Part shown: in pieces, positions 27,564-36,060 of the stretch
Position numbering within the stretch: the first letter of the stretch is position 1
How the letters are laid out: each line of letters starts with the position of its first letter
Notes under the pieces: generated by a model
Database searches by the model: none
The model's input: the letters and a program-made list of their open reading frames with translations, nothing else
What the model was told of the DNA's origin: nothing
Program-made: the position numbers and the translations under genes
DNA from: Acetobacter estunensis
Lineage (GTDB): Bacteria; Pseudomonadota; Alphaproteobacteria; Acetobacterales; Acetobacteraceae
Length of the DNA stretch: 64,000 bases
Direction of reading: 5' to 3'
Assembly (NCBI RefSeq): GCF_019083805.1
Contig: NZ_JAHRDV010000016.1
Coordinates: 1 to 64,000 of the forward strand

Positions 27564-29141
27564 CTAAGCATATTGATTGCTCTTATACCGGATAAGATAT
27601 TCCTGTTTTTCTTTGTTCGTCAGGCTATTCCACGGATTAGGGCAAACCTTTGTTAATCCAAGTTCATACATAATCGTATGAACGACATGCATAATCATGA
27701 GCTGAAGTTTTTCAGCTTTTTCTTTTTCGTCAGTTTCTTTTTTATCTGCTTGTTTCTCTTTGCTGTTATACCATCTTGCCCCGGCTCGAAGTTCTTTAAT
27801 TTCGTCGCGCAATTCCCATAATTTTTCCTTTCTGTCTTTGATTGTTTTCAGTTCTCCGGAATAATTCTTATATATCCAGTTTCTTACTGACTTATCAGAT
27901 ATCTCTTTAAGTTTTGGGGGTTTCATATTGATAATGTCGATTAATTTTCTTTCTTCATCGTCAATCGTTTGAGTCCATGATTTTCCCTCTTTCTGTTGCT
28001 GTTTCATCAGGTCTTCGAGAGCCTTTGCCATTCTCTCCTGGCTTGCGATGCTCTCTTGCATAGTCCGGCGGGCCTGTGCTTTGTCGCTGTTCTGCGATGC
28101 GATTGCCTGCTTTTCTTCGCTGGTCATAGCGTCAGTGGCTTGTGTGGCGTCACTGGCGAGGTCTGCATGAATATGACCGGCGGGTGTTTCCGGCTTCTGT
28201 GGTGCCTTTGGTGCTGGCTTGTTTTCTGGTGTCTTTTGGACGGCTTCAGGGTTCGACAGGGCATCGCCCTTCGCCAGCTTATTCGTGGTCGGGACATGTA
28301 ATGTCCGACTTAGAATAGGGCTGGCTACCTTAATTTCATGGCCGTCTATGAATTGTTCGAAGTCTGCTTTTTTCATACCCAGGACTCTGTCCAGGCAACC
28401 GACGAATTTGCCGTTTTCATCGTTTAGAATGAGCTTCTTTGTTCCTTGTTCTATCGTCCAGCCCTTCTCTTGGATAGCGTTCTGGAAGGCTTGGAAGCTG
28501 TCACAACGGGACAGAATTTCTATTGCTTCATTCTTGATATCGAACGGCTTCCCGCCGATCCGCTTCATGTTCTGATATTGTCCATCGCGTAGGAACGAAT
28601 TTGGTAAATCACCAAGGGTCAACGGATATAATTTCTCTTTATATTCTTCGGGGACATTGTGCCAAACTGCGACGTTATGACGCCCCTTTACGAGTTCTAA
28701 CCCGTGGTCTACCTCGAACATTCTACTAATTTTTTCCTGTCGTTGGTATTTGTTGGACAGGTCCAGAGGTTTCCCGTTTTCCGGATTAATCATACGGATT
28801 AACAGATGCAGGTGACGCGGGTCTGCGTCGGGGTCATTTTTTCGCGTGTATTCGTGTATTGATGACGTGACTATATCGCTATCTGACAGATTAAATTCTT
28901 TTTTTACTCTTTCTCGAAGGTCTAAAAACTGCTCATTTGACAGAGGTTCTTTAGAAGACATCTGCATGTGTAAAAGAGAATTTTTTCTGTTCCATGTTTC
29001 TGCGTCTGAAAAGCAATCCGCAACGTCCTGATATTCACCGCTCAACATCTCTACGGACTCGTTTTTCGTGTTCGCCGTGCAGTAATTGAAGATATCAGAC
29101 GGTAGGCTGTTGGCTGTTATCGGATTGCTTTTTATAATCAT
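27564..29141 (-). CDS. mobA: Relaxase / mobilization protein (MobA-like, HUH type)
   Basis: 525 residues. The N-terminal relaxase domain (about 1-160) has the metal-binding histidine motif as H96 then RHLHLLIRMINPENGKPLDL (H110, H112), the usual relaxase motif III shape. Y20 in DIFNYCTAN is a candidate nicking tyrosine. A Pro/Ala/Gln-rich linker (about 295-370) leads to a Lys/Glu-rich helical C-terminus. The enzyme would nick oriT and pilot the strand into a recipient through a helper secretion system. Residues about 272-290 are encoded by a roughly 53-bp palindrome (28273-28325) that recurs upstream of mobC. The gene ends in TAG, with the frame open beyond it. mobC lies directly upstream. 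Confidence 0.82.
   Translation of the reverse strand: MIIKSNPITANSLPSDIFNYCTANTKNESVEMLSGEYQDVADCFSDAETWNRKNSLLHMQMSSKEPLSNEQFLDLRERVKKEFNLSDSDIVTSSIHEYTRKNDPDADPRHLHLLIRMINPENGKPLDLSNKYQRQEKISRMFEVDHGLELVKGRHNVAVWHNVPEEYKEKLYPLTLGDLPNSFLRDGQYQNMKRIGGKPFDIKNEAIEILSRCDSFQAFQNAIQEKGWTIEQGTKKLILNDENGKFVGCLDRVLGMKKADFEQFIDGHEIKVASPILSRTLHVPTTNKLAKGDALSNPEAVQKTPENKPAPKAPQKPETPAGHIHADLASDATQATDAMTSEEKQAIASQNSDKAQARRTMQESIASQERMAKALEDLMKQQQKEGKSWTQTIDDEERKLIDIINMKPPKLKEISDKSVRNWIYKNYSGELKTIKDRKEKLWELRDEIKELRAGARWYNSKEKQADKKETDEKEKAEKLQLMIMHVVHTIMYELGLTKVCPNPWNSLTNKEKQEYLIRYKSNQYA
28273..28325. repeat. Palindromic repeat, copy A, inside the relaxase gene
   Basis: The arms are GCCAGC/GCTGGC, TATTC/GAATA and GTCGG(G)ACAT/ATGTCCGAC around a GTA centre, forming a long imperfect hairpin in coding sequence. 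On the minus strand it encodes ASPILSRT and NKLAK. An inverted near-copy is at 29547-29590. The two share an exact 29-base block (28302-28330 matched to 29542-29570), and most differences fall in the central loop. Confidence 0.8.
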
Positions 29142-29156
29142 TTTTATCTATCTCAT

Positions 29157-29462
29157 TTATCTGACTTTCGATAGTTTCTTATTAATCTTGTCTCGAAGTT
29201 CGTTGATGATTCTGGGTATTCCGCTAATGTCTGGATATTCCCCAGAGTTCACACGCTTTGCGATTTGATTGATGTTATTCCCAACGCTCGCAAGCTCTCT
29301 GCGAATGTCTGTCAGTTCTGTTGCAATCATAGAACCGCCGGACATCTCGTTTAACAATAGAGCACGACAATAACCGGACATCGGTTTGCCGTTGGCTTTG
29401 GTCCTTATTCTGTTTTGTTCATCTTCGGTCAGTCGGATAGAGAATTTTTTATTTTTATTCAT
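29157..29462 (-). CDS. mobC: MobC-like mobilization accessory protein
   Basis: 101 residues with a ribbon-helix-helix-like start (NKKFSIRLTEDEQNRIRTKAN, then MSGYCRALLL) and the MobC-type helix ELTDIRRELASVGNNINQIAKRVN. The N-N-I-N-Q-I-A-x-x-x-N block is the family signature. Such proteins bind oriT and help the relaxase to open it. AAGGA lies upstream of the ATG. It ends 15 bases before the relaxase start, so the pair is an operon. Repressor-type binding sites may be the GGACAT/ATGTCC pairs just upstream (29471-29490). Confidence 0.82.
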   Translation of the reverse strand: MNKNKKFSIRLTEDEQNRIRTKANGKPMSGYCRALLLNEMSGGSMIATELTDIRRELASVGNNINQIAKRVNSGEYPDISGIPRIINELRDKINKKLSKVR

Positions 29463-29663
29463 TGTTATGATGTCCTTACCTGTCGGACATTATAACAGAT
29501 ATCCCCGCATTTGACTGATAAGAGAAGAAAGCTATATTTTTAGGTAGCCAGCCCTATTCTAAGTCGGACAACCGACCCGAATAAGCTGGCAAAGGCTCCG
29601 CCTGTTGAACCGTTAGAAGCCAGGAAAAGTGACTGCTGATTTTTCACCATGAGGTAATGTTAT
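29463..29663. promoter_or_regulatory. Candidate oriT / promoter region between mobC and the nuclease-like gene
   Basis: About 200 bases between divergent genes. It holds ATGTCC and GGACAT as an inverted pair near 29470-29490, an 11-base word GTCGGACATTA at 29482-29492 that also occurs in the relaxase palindrome, and palindrome copy B. Position next to mobC and the relaxase, together with stem-loops, is typical of an origin of transfer. No nick site could be recognised. Confidence 0.5.
29547..29590. repeat. Palindromic repeat, copy B, intergenic
   Basis: GCCAGC, CTATTCTAA, GTCGG, a short loop, CCGAC, GAATA and GCTGGC form an imperfect hairpin. It is the reverse complement of copy A, with a different centre that still pairs (GTCGG/CCGAC). 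In the plus direction it translates to the same peptide words as the relaxase copy (VASPILSRT, then NKLAK) before a further 15 open codons and a stop near 29638. It could therefore be a displaced piece of a relaxase gene, a recombination site or part of oriT. Confidence 0.75.
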
Positions 29664-30404
29664 TTGCTTGATAAGCAGAAAATACGCGAGAGGATGTTCG
29701 TAGATCATGCGTCAAAGCTTTTGGGAGAGGACTGGCTTCTTCATCCCATAGAGAGTCCAGATTTCATTGTATCCAACTTGTCTGAAAAATTTGGTCTCGA
29801 AGTGACCGAATGCCACGTCGGCAAATATTCAAAGAAAGGTTCACATGCGGTTAGAGAAGAAATCAGACGGCATCAAGAACTGCAACGGATAAGGGAAAAA
29901 TGTATTTCCCTATATCCGTATATAGGCGAATGGAGATTGCAGTATGTTTCAGACGGTGGGAAAATTTCAGAGGAAGGAATAATCTACGCCATAAAAAATA
30001 TTGATATTAATAACTCAGAAGTTTTTGAGACGGTAGATATTCTTGGTACATTGAAAAAATCTGGTCTTCCTTATAAAATTGGCACTATTTTTATTAGTAA
30101 GGGATATGGCGACGAATGGCTTTATGTAAACGATATGTGTGGATTTGTTCATCCAAGCGCGGATAATTTCCAACGTTGCGTAGATACAAAAGCACAAAAA
30201 ATTGCAGAATACAAAAAAGAAATAAACAATGTTCGATTGCTGGTGGTAGCCGATGCATTAATGAATAGTGGAAAAGCGTCCCTTCCTCATGATTTTATTC
30301 CTCATATCCACGAGTTCTATAAAGTTTATTATCTCTACTACCCTATGTGGATAAAGGAATTCCCGTCAGGAATAACCAAGCCAGTTGACCGTCGTATTCG
30401 TTGA
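29664..30404 (+). CDS. Possible PD-(D/E)XK-fold nuclease, element cargo
   Basis: 246 residues. The TTG start is chosen because GAGG precedes it by nine bases; an ATG at 29694 is an alternative. Near the N-terminus SPDFIVSN, followed by FGLEVTECH, fits the Asp and Glu-x-x of the PD-(D/E)XK nuclease core (P-D-F, then G-x-E-V-T). A candidate Lys is a little downstream. The rest is helical with YIGEWRLQYVSDGG and HIHEFYKVYYLYYP. The fold is used by restriction and many defence nucleases. The match is short, so this is a suggestion. It is divergent from mobC and has AT-rich codon use. Confidence 0.5.
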   Translation: MLDKQKIRERMFVDHASKLLGEDWLLHPIESPDFIVSNLSEKFGLEVTECHVGKYSKKGSHAVREEIRRHQELQRIREKCISLYPYIGEWRLQYVSDGGKISEEGIIYAIKNIDINNSEVFETVDILGTLKKSGLPYKIGTIFISKGYGDEWLYVNDMCGFVHPSADNFQRCVDTKAQKIAEYKKEINNVRLLVVADALMNSGKASLPHDFIPHIHEFYKVYYLYYPMWIKEFPSGITKPVDRRIR

Positions 30405-30488
30405 GATGATATTCCCGCCGGATTGTTCCCGGCAGGTGGCCTGATTTTCGTGATTCACAATATTTATTGTCTGGCTTAATCGTTCATA

Positions 30489-31931
30489 TCACGAATTCGT
30501 GAGATTCCGCACCTGTTGGTCTGTTTCCATGTTTTTTGTGCCAATCTGCCTGAATTGCTGATATGTTTTGTGTTGTTCGGTTTGATTAAGCTTTTTCCTC
30601 TCCCTCACGGGAGGGGGTTGGCCTCTACTTTTAATGCATTCCCAATAGAAGAAATCATCCCATATACATTCTTGGTTATTATATACCTGACTTGCGACAA
30701 AAGTATAAAAATGGCTGACATCTGCGGTTTTCTTAAATACATGACAACGACCACCTGTTTCTTCTTTTGAATTATTATTGAAATCGTTGAACACGCCGAA
30801 ATGAATACAATGAACATATGACACCTGAAGCCTTTGGATATCGTGAGTCACATAATAGAAATCAGGATGTCTTGCGGATAACGAATTAAGCCTGACATCA
30901 GCAAAACCCCGGAGCATCAACAGAATTCGTCCGTCTGGCCTGTTTTCCTGCATCATTTTCCGGGATTTTGTTAATCTCCAATCTGATAAATCTTTATGTT
31001 TTCGATTGTGATACACGTTGTCATATCTGGTTTTAATGTCTTTCGTTAGTCCGATGAAATTGACATAAGTATCTGTTTTTCCACTATCTTTCAGACAATA
31101 GCCGATACATCCGATTGCATCCCATATTGATTGAATGGCATCTGATTTGCGGTCGTTTTCGTTCGGAAACTCTTCTAATATGATTGATTCAACCTCTTCT
31201 CTGTGTTCTGGCGATACGTAAAGCTGGATATGATCATGAGGCGTTTCATCTTTCTGTAATTCAAGAACAGACATCCCCAGGTGCAGAATATTCCTGTATT
31301 TCAGCTTTCTTCGGATGTTTGTCCATCGTCTGCTTTTCTCTGATTTTGCCTCTTCATAGGAGCAATTATGGAACTCCGGGGGAAGAGTCAAAGACAAGAA
31401 AAGTCCCTGATAATTCAGGAAATTCGTGGCGAAATCGTCTAAATGCTCGGCAATGGCATGGTTTACGGCATAGCGTTTTCTTAATTCCTTTTGCTTTGCG
31501 TCGAACGCTGTCCATTGATTTTGTTCATTTCTGGAATCCTGAAAGATAACATATGTCTTTTCTGACTCTAATTTATCAGCATCGAACTGGCTTTGGAATT
31601 CATCAGCGTCAGGCTGGATATCTAAAATCCGTCGTAAATTCCTTCGCAATATGTTTGATTTTCTCGTTAATCTTTGTCCTGTGATTCGTTGACGTTCTCT
31701 TATTTCTTCGTATGATAACGACATCAATTTGAAGTCGTTTCGGACATCCTCTGAACATGATTCAACCCATCTGACAACCTGTTCTGCCAGTTCATGACAA
31801 TCGAAAACCCCGCAGTTTTCTGCGATTTTCCGAGTTATCTGATTTTTATAAGTGGGGTGAAGAGATAATAAGTCCTGCCAAATGCGGGGGTGATTTTGTC
31901 GTATGATTATCTCGATATTTTCATAATTCAC
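30489..31931 (-). CDS. HUH-type rolling-circle replication initiator (phage GpA-like)
   Basis: 480 residues. Three motifs in order suggest a GpA-type HUH endonuclease: LFLSLTLPPEFH (about 177-188), LELQKDETPHDHIQLYV with H232 and H234 as the metal ligands, and GCIGYCLKDSG with Y278 as a candidate nicking tyrosine. In P2-type phages and many satellites this enzyme nicks the origin and starts rolling-circle replication. Here it would allow the excised element to replicate. The usual two tyrosines four residues apart are not both seen, since only one Tyr lies in the segment I examined. It lies between the possible nuclease and the integrase. Confidence 0.65.
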   Translation of the reverse strand: MNYENIEIIIRQNHPRIWQDLLSLHPTYKNQITRKIAENCGVFDCHELAEQVVRWVESCSEDVRNDFKLMSLSYEEIRERQRITGQRLTRKSNILRRNLRRILDIQPDADEFQSQFDADKLESEKTYVIFQDSRNEQNQWTAFDAKQKELRKRYAVNHAIAEHLDDFATNFLNYQGLFLSLTLPPEFHNCSYEEAKSEKSRRWTNIRRKLKYRNILHLGMSVLELQKDETPHDHIQLYVSPEHREEVESIILEEFPNENDRKSDAIQSIWDAIGCIGYCLKDSGKTDTYVNFIGLTKDIKTRYDNVYHNRKHKDLSDWRLTKSRKMMQENRPDGRILLMLRGFADVRLNSLSARHPDFYYVTHDIQRLQVSYVHCIHFGVFNDFNNNSKEETGGRCHVFKKTADVSHFYTFVASQVYNNQECIWDDFFYWECIKSRGQPPPVRERKKLNQTEQHKTYQQFRQIGTKNMETDQQVRNLTNS

Positions 31932-32045
31932 TTAACTCCTTTTGCAAAACTTCTTGATTTCGGAGTTATGTGATAATATAAAGATATCAGGAAACGCCGT
32001 TATTTAATTTGTTCGCACGATTTATTATATCACGGCTTTTTTAGA

Positions 32046-32073
32046 GGAAGGGAATAAACACCCTTCCTTTTTT
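32046..32073 (+). terminator. Terminator-like hairpin between the initiator and integrase genes
   Basis: GGAAGGG and CCCTTCC form a 7-bp stem around AATAAACA, followed by six T on the plus strand. It would stop rightward transcripts before they read antisense into the integrase gene. Both neighbouring genes run leftward, so its natural client is not evident. Confidence 0.6.
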
Positions 32074-32081
32074 GTTATCTG

Positions 32082-33725
32082 CTATTTTATCTTAATTTTC
32101 ATAGGGTCCCAGTCCTGATATTTCAGCGTTTTGATGACTTTGTTTAGGTTTGCAACAGTCGTTCCGTCTTTGTTGTATTGTGCCCCCTGCCCTGACGATT
32201 CATGCCCCATGACTTGGTCAATCCATTCGACCGGATAGATTTCCCCGCCTGACCTATGGCCGAGCTTTGTTCTGACAAGATGTCGGAAACTGTGGAAAAC
32301 TGTTTCGGCGGGCAACCCTGCCAGCGTCTTGAAATCGGAAAACCGTTTGGAGAATTGAACTCCGTATTTTTTCCGTGATTTATCATATGACAAGTCGAAG
32401 AAAATCATACCTTTACCGGATTTCCGGCAGTTTTCTGCCCTTTCCAGGAGTCCGAGTTCAGGTGATTTCAGGAATGGATGTAGAGGGATAATCCTTTCTC
32501 CGGCTTCTGTTTTCGGGTCCCATACAGTTTTCCCGTTTGCGTCTTTATGCGGTTGGATATTGAAACATAATATCCCGTCAATTTTCTCGATATCGCAGGG
32601 CCTGAGCCTGCAAATTTCTTCCAATCGCATACCTGTATATGACGCAATAGATATGATTTGCCGGACGGTATTGATATGAACGCGGGGCTTCCACGGGGTT
32701 TCCTGTAATATTTTTAATTCACTATCTTTGAATGGTCTTCGGTCTGTGAGTTCCTGACGAACTGGCGTGATAATGTGTTTTTCCCAGATTTCGTTGTCTT
32801 TTTTATCTTCTAAATCGTCAACAGATATCGCATATTTCCAGATATTGTTTAGATTTCTGACATGTCGATTGATTGTTTTTGTTGATAATGTCGCGTATTC
32901 GCCGTCTCGGCGTTTTGCTTCTTCTATTATTTGATTTAGCGTTTTCCCTCTGTCTCCCGGCGATTTTCCGTATCGTATTGGCAGATTTCGGACAGATTCG
33001 ATGAAGTGTCTTGCGTCTTTTCTTGTGTATTCGTGAAGCTGTTTATCTTTCATGAAACGCAGAAATAGCTTTGAAGCTGTATGAATTTGCTGGATTTCTT
33101 CGACCCCGACGCTTCCGCGCTTGATTTCGATATATTGTCTGGAAGCCACCGAGAACAGCACTGATTTTTCCGGTTCTGGTTCGGGCGGTAATTGCTGAAC
33201 CAAAGGAACAGCAACAGGAACGCTACCGGGCTTAGGAATACGGTTAATCGCTTCGTTCAGCATGTTCATTAACATGCTCTCCTTTTCGGGATTTCCTTCC
33301 TGTTTTGCTTTTTCAAGTTCGGTCCCGAGGCGTTGGATTTCTGCCATTAACACGCTGTGATGCGTATTAATGTCAGTCACGAAATTGCTGATGAACTGTT
33401 CAGATGCACCCGACAGGACAGAGCCTTTCACGTCCAGGAGCCTCTTGGAAGCGTCGATATAATTTTCCTGAAAATCTGACGGATGGATGCCTGCCATTCC
33501 TATGAGATATTTTTTCAGGTCGAACTTTTTAGGCAATTCACCACCACCGGCGAGAAAATTAAAGAGTATCTCGGTCTGAGAATACACCCGACAGGCTTTT
33601 CCTGTCGCTTCTCTTTTCCGGTTTGTTCCTAAACACACCCATATTTCACGCTTTCCTATGACCTCCCGGAATGATTCAGGGACAATTTTTCGAAAATGAA
33701 AAGAGCCATGTTTTTGCTTGAGCAT
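32082..33725 (-). CDS. int: Tyrosine recombinase / integrase of the element
   Basis: About 547 residues from the ATG at 33725 (MLKQKHGSFHFRK). The frame is open 13 codons further to 33764. The N-terminal part resembles phage-like integrases of Proteobacteria (REIWVCLGTNRKREA), the middle is the core-binding domain, and the catalytic domain has R367 in TGMRLEEICRLRP, H478 and R481 in HSFRHLV, a His in MGHES and Y517 in AQYNKD. It would insert and excise the element at tRNA-Gln. It lies about 100 bases inside attR and reads inward, the usual layout for tRNA-targeted islands. Confidence 0.92.
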   Translation of the reverse strand: MLKQKHGSFHFRKIVPESFREVIGKREIWVCLGTNRKREATGKACRVYSQTEILFNFLAGGGELPKKFDLKKYLIGMAGIHPSDFQENYIDASKRLLDVKGSVLSGASEQFISNFVTDINTHHSVLMAEIQRLGTELEKAKQEGNPEKESMLMNMLNEAINRIPKPGSVPVAVPLVQQLPPEPEPEKSVLFSVASRQYIEIKRGSVGVEEIQQIHTASKLFLRFMKDKQLHEYTRKDARHFIESVRNLPIRYGKSPGDRGKTLNQIIEEAKRRDGEYATLSTKTINRHVRNLNNIWKYAISVDDLEDKKDNEIWEKHIITPVRQELTDRRPFKDSELKILQETPWKPRVHINTVRQIISIASYTGMRLEEICRLRPCDIEKIDGILCFNIQPHKDANGKTVWDPKTEAGERIIPLHPFLKSPELGLLERAENCRKSGKGMIFFDLSYDKSRKKYGVQFSKRFSDFKTLAGLPAETVFHSFRHLVRTKLGHRSGGEIYPVEWIDQVMGHESSGQGAQYNKDGTTVANLNKVIKTLKYQDWDPMKIKIK

Positions 33726-33829
33726 AGCGAACCAGTGGGGACAAAAATGGGGACAGGTCTCCACCAGCAGGTCTTTTCTGGGATTTTATGCAATGATTTT
33801 AATGACTTACATGTGTTCTGACTAATGGG

Positions 33830-33846
33830 TCCAGGTCCCCCAGCCA
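33830..33846 (+). repeat. attR: 17-bp direct repeat
   Basis: An exact copy of the tRNA-Gln 3' end (TCCAGGTCCCCCAGCCA), with no tRNA body in front of it. It marks the right end of the element. Confidence 0.9.
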
Positions 33847-34294
33847 TTTTCCTTATGTAATCTCCTAAAATAGCTGACTAGCATGATCTATTTATGAGAC
33901 AGCGTTTGGTAATCCCCACTTAAATAAACAAGAAAATTCTTTTCTATCCATTCACCCAACTTTTTAATATGGCTATATAAATCTCCATATAATTCACAAC
34001 ACATCAAAATATAAAATTAAACATCTCTATAAAATATACATACGTACTCAAAAAAAAATCCCTAAAACCATCTATATATATTTATACTTTTTAATACACG
34101 CACTCAAATATAAAAAATAATACTTGATAGATTGTGATCCCGTAACATCCATCAGTCCAGAATACTGAGATCACCACCCTTCCCGCCTATGACTGCCCCA
34201 CGCCCCAATAGAGCCTCTCCATTCCCAGATTGCGAAACGAGACAGTCTCGTCTATTTTCTGGTCAACCCAAACCGCCAGAAACCAGCAGGCCCT
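33847..34294. other. AT-rich intergenic region right of attR
   Basis: About 450 bases. The first 300 are nearly as AT-rich as the element although they lie outside attR, so they may be a remnant of older insertions or the original spacer. The last 100 bases return to chromosomal composition and should hold the promoter of the TetR gene. No gene is supported. Confidence 0.4.
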
Positions 34295-34981
34295 ATGAAG
34301 ACAGCGGCAACCAGACGATCAGCCGGACGACCGGGATCGAAAATGTCCGAAGAACTGGATGCGCTGATTCTGAAAACCGCTGGACGCCTGTTTGGCGAAC
34401 AGGGCTATGCCGCAACCTCCATTGAACAGATTGCTGCCGTGGCGCAGGTCGGCAAGCAGACAATCTATCGGCGGCACGCCTCCAAGGAAGACCTCTTCAA
34501 GACGGTCATTTCCGAACTGGGTCATACCTTTCTCAAGGCTGTGGCGTCCGATGAAAGCCACTCATCGGACAAACCACTCCCCACCTTGCACCGCACACTG
34601 CGAAGACTACTGGATCTTGTTCTGGATCCGGAAACGATCGCCCTGAGTCGCACATTCGTCGGAGAAGGATGGCGCTTTCCCGATCTGATTACCCATGCCG
34701 GCGCTCATATCTTCGACCCTCTCGAAAAACTGGCCTTACGTTTTCTCACGCAGGCCGAAACGGCCGGGCAATTGAAAACAGACTGCAAGCTGCAGGAAAC
34801 CAGCCGCATACTGGTCGGCCTGCTTCTGGGATGGCCGCACCAGCAGGTCTTGTTTGGCCGCCATGTTCTCTCTCATCCCGATGATCGGGATCACTATTTC
34901 AATGCATGCTGGAACAACTTCATGCACGGCGTTCTTAAGCCTGACATTTCATGTGTCGTACCAGAAAAGACCGCATCATGA
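34295..34981 (+). CDS. TetR/AcrR family transcriptional regulator
   Basis: 228 residues. The N-terminal HTH is clear: ILKTAGRLFGEQGYAATSIEQIAAVAQVGKQTIYRRHASKEDLF, seen over about residues 24-68, with the TIYRRH recognition helix. The C-terminal ligand domain is of the TetR_C type used by efflux repressors. Its stop overlaps the start of the adaptor gene (ATGA), so it is translated together with the efflux genes it probably represses. The inducing ligand cannot be told. Confidence 0.9.
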   Translation: MKTAATRRSAGRPGSKMSEELDALILKTAGRLFGEQGYAATSIEQIAAVAQVGKQTIYRRHASKEDLFKTVISELGHTFLKAVASDESHSSDKPLPTLHRTLRRLLDLVLDPETIALSRTFVGEGWRFPDLITHAGAHIFDPLEKLALRFLTQAETAGQLKTDCKLQETSRILVGLLLGWPHQQVLFGRHVLSHPDDRDHYFNACWNNFMHGVLKPDISCVVPEKTAS

Positions 34982-36060
34982 GACAGTCCCGACTGATCTT
35001 CTGTCTGCTGCCTTTGACGCTCGCAGGTTGCCACAAGAAGAAACCCGCTCCCGAAATACGGCCGGTCCGGTCCCTTGTGGTGCAACCGCAACAGGGGACC
35101 GACACACTCTCCCTCACGGGACAGGTGACCGCCCACCGTTATCTTACGCTCTCGTTCCGGCTGCCCGGAAAGATCGTGGAACGCACGGTCTCCGCAGGCA
35201 GCGTTGTTCACGCCGGACAGCTTCTGGCGCGCCTGGATGACACCGTTCCCCGTCAGGCTCTGCGCTCAGCCACGGCAGAGGCCGGAACCGCCCGCGCTGC
35301 TTTGGCACAAATGACACCTCTGAAACGACGGGCCGATGTCCTGCTGCCCGTCAAGGCCATTTCACGCAACGAATACGACGATATCGTCCGCCGTTACCGC
35401 TCCGCTCAGGAACAGGTGCAGGCCACACAGGCACAGGTCCGGATCGCTCAGGAAGAACTGGATCGCACACGCCTTCTGGCCGATGAGGACGGCATCATCA
35501 CCGACCGCATGGCGGAAGCCGGAGAAGTCATCGCACCGGGACAGGCCATCTTTCGTCTCGCCACCAATGCGGGGCGCGATGCACAGTTCGACATACCTGA
35601 AGACCTGCTCCAGTCGCGCGTGACAGTTGGCACCCCGCTTTCCGTCTGCCTCGATGCCGAACCCCAGAGTTGCTCACCCGCGCAGGTGTATGAAATCTCG
35701 CCCGATGCCGATGCCCTAACGCGCACCTATCGCACCAAGGCACTGCTGCTTCAGCCACCCGCAACCATGGCACTCGGCAGCGTGGTGGTGGGACGTATCT
35801 CCGCAACCGGTCATGACGCCACCTTCCATCTTCCTCCTTCGGCATTGACGACGCAGGACGGTAAACCTGCCGTATGGATCGTGGCGCCAGACGCCCTTAC
35901 CGTTTCACAGAGGCTGGTGAATGTCGGGCGCTACACCACGAACGATGTGAGTATCGCCTCAGGACTTCGCGCTGGAGACCGTGTGGTGACGGCAGGCGTG
36001 CAGGTACTTTATCCCGGTGAAAAGGTCAGCCTTCTGGATGAGGCCGATGTCAGACCTTGA
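34978..36060 (+). CDS. RND efflux periplasmic adaptor lipoprotein (HlyD family)
   Basis: 360 residues from the ATG at 34978, which overlaps the tetR stop. The lipoprotein signal ends in LTLAGC with KKKPAPE after the Cys. The barrel-sandwich half-motifs surround LPGKIVERTVSAGSVVHAGQLLARLD and the partner RLLADEDGIITDRMAEAGEVI, with a helical hairpin between them and the beta-barrel after. It would anchor to the inner membrane and connect the pump encoded next to the outer channel. Its 3' end overlaps the pump gene by 14 bases. Confidence 0.92.
   Translation: MRQSRLIFCLLPLTLAGCHKKKPAPEIRPVRSLVVQPQQGTDTLSLTGQVTAHRYLTLSFRLPGKIVERTVSAGSVVHAGQLLARLDDTVPRQALRSATAEAGTARAALAQMTPLKRRADVLLPVKAISRNEYDDIVRRYRSAQEQVQATQAQVRIAQEELDRTRLLADEDGIITDRMAEAGEVIAPGQAIFRLATNAGRDAQFDIPEDLLQSRVTVGTPLSVCLDAEPQSCSPAQVYEISPDADALTRTYRTKALLLQPPATMALGSVVVGRISATGHDATFHLPPSALTTQDGKPAVWIVAPDALTVSQRLVNVGRYTTNDVSIASGLRAGDRVVTAGVQVLYPGEKVSLLDEADVRP

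Larger units (their letters stand above)
21353..33846. mobile_element. Integrative mobilizable element in tRNA-Gln(CTG), about 12.5 kb
   Basis: The segment is bounded by the 17-bp attL/attR repeat. It has a tyrosine integrase pointing inward beside attR, and a base composition far more AT-rich than either flank. Inside are a relaxase, a MobC-like protein, an HUH-type replication initiator, two serine recombinases and accessory genes. I see no type IV secretion genes, so transfer would need a helper, which defines an integrative mobilizable rather than a conjugative element. Composition is mosaic: 24741-26187 is GC-richer than the rest and probably has a separate source. Confidence 0.9.
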
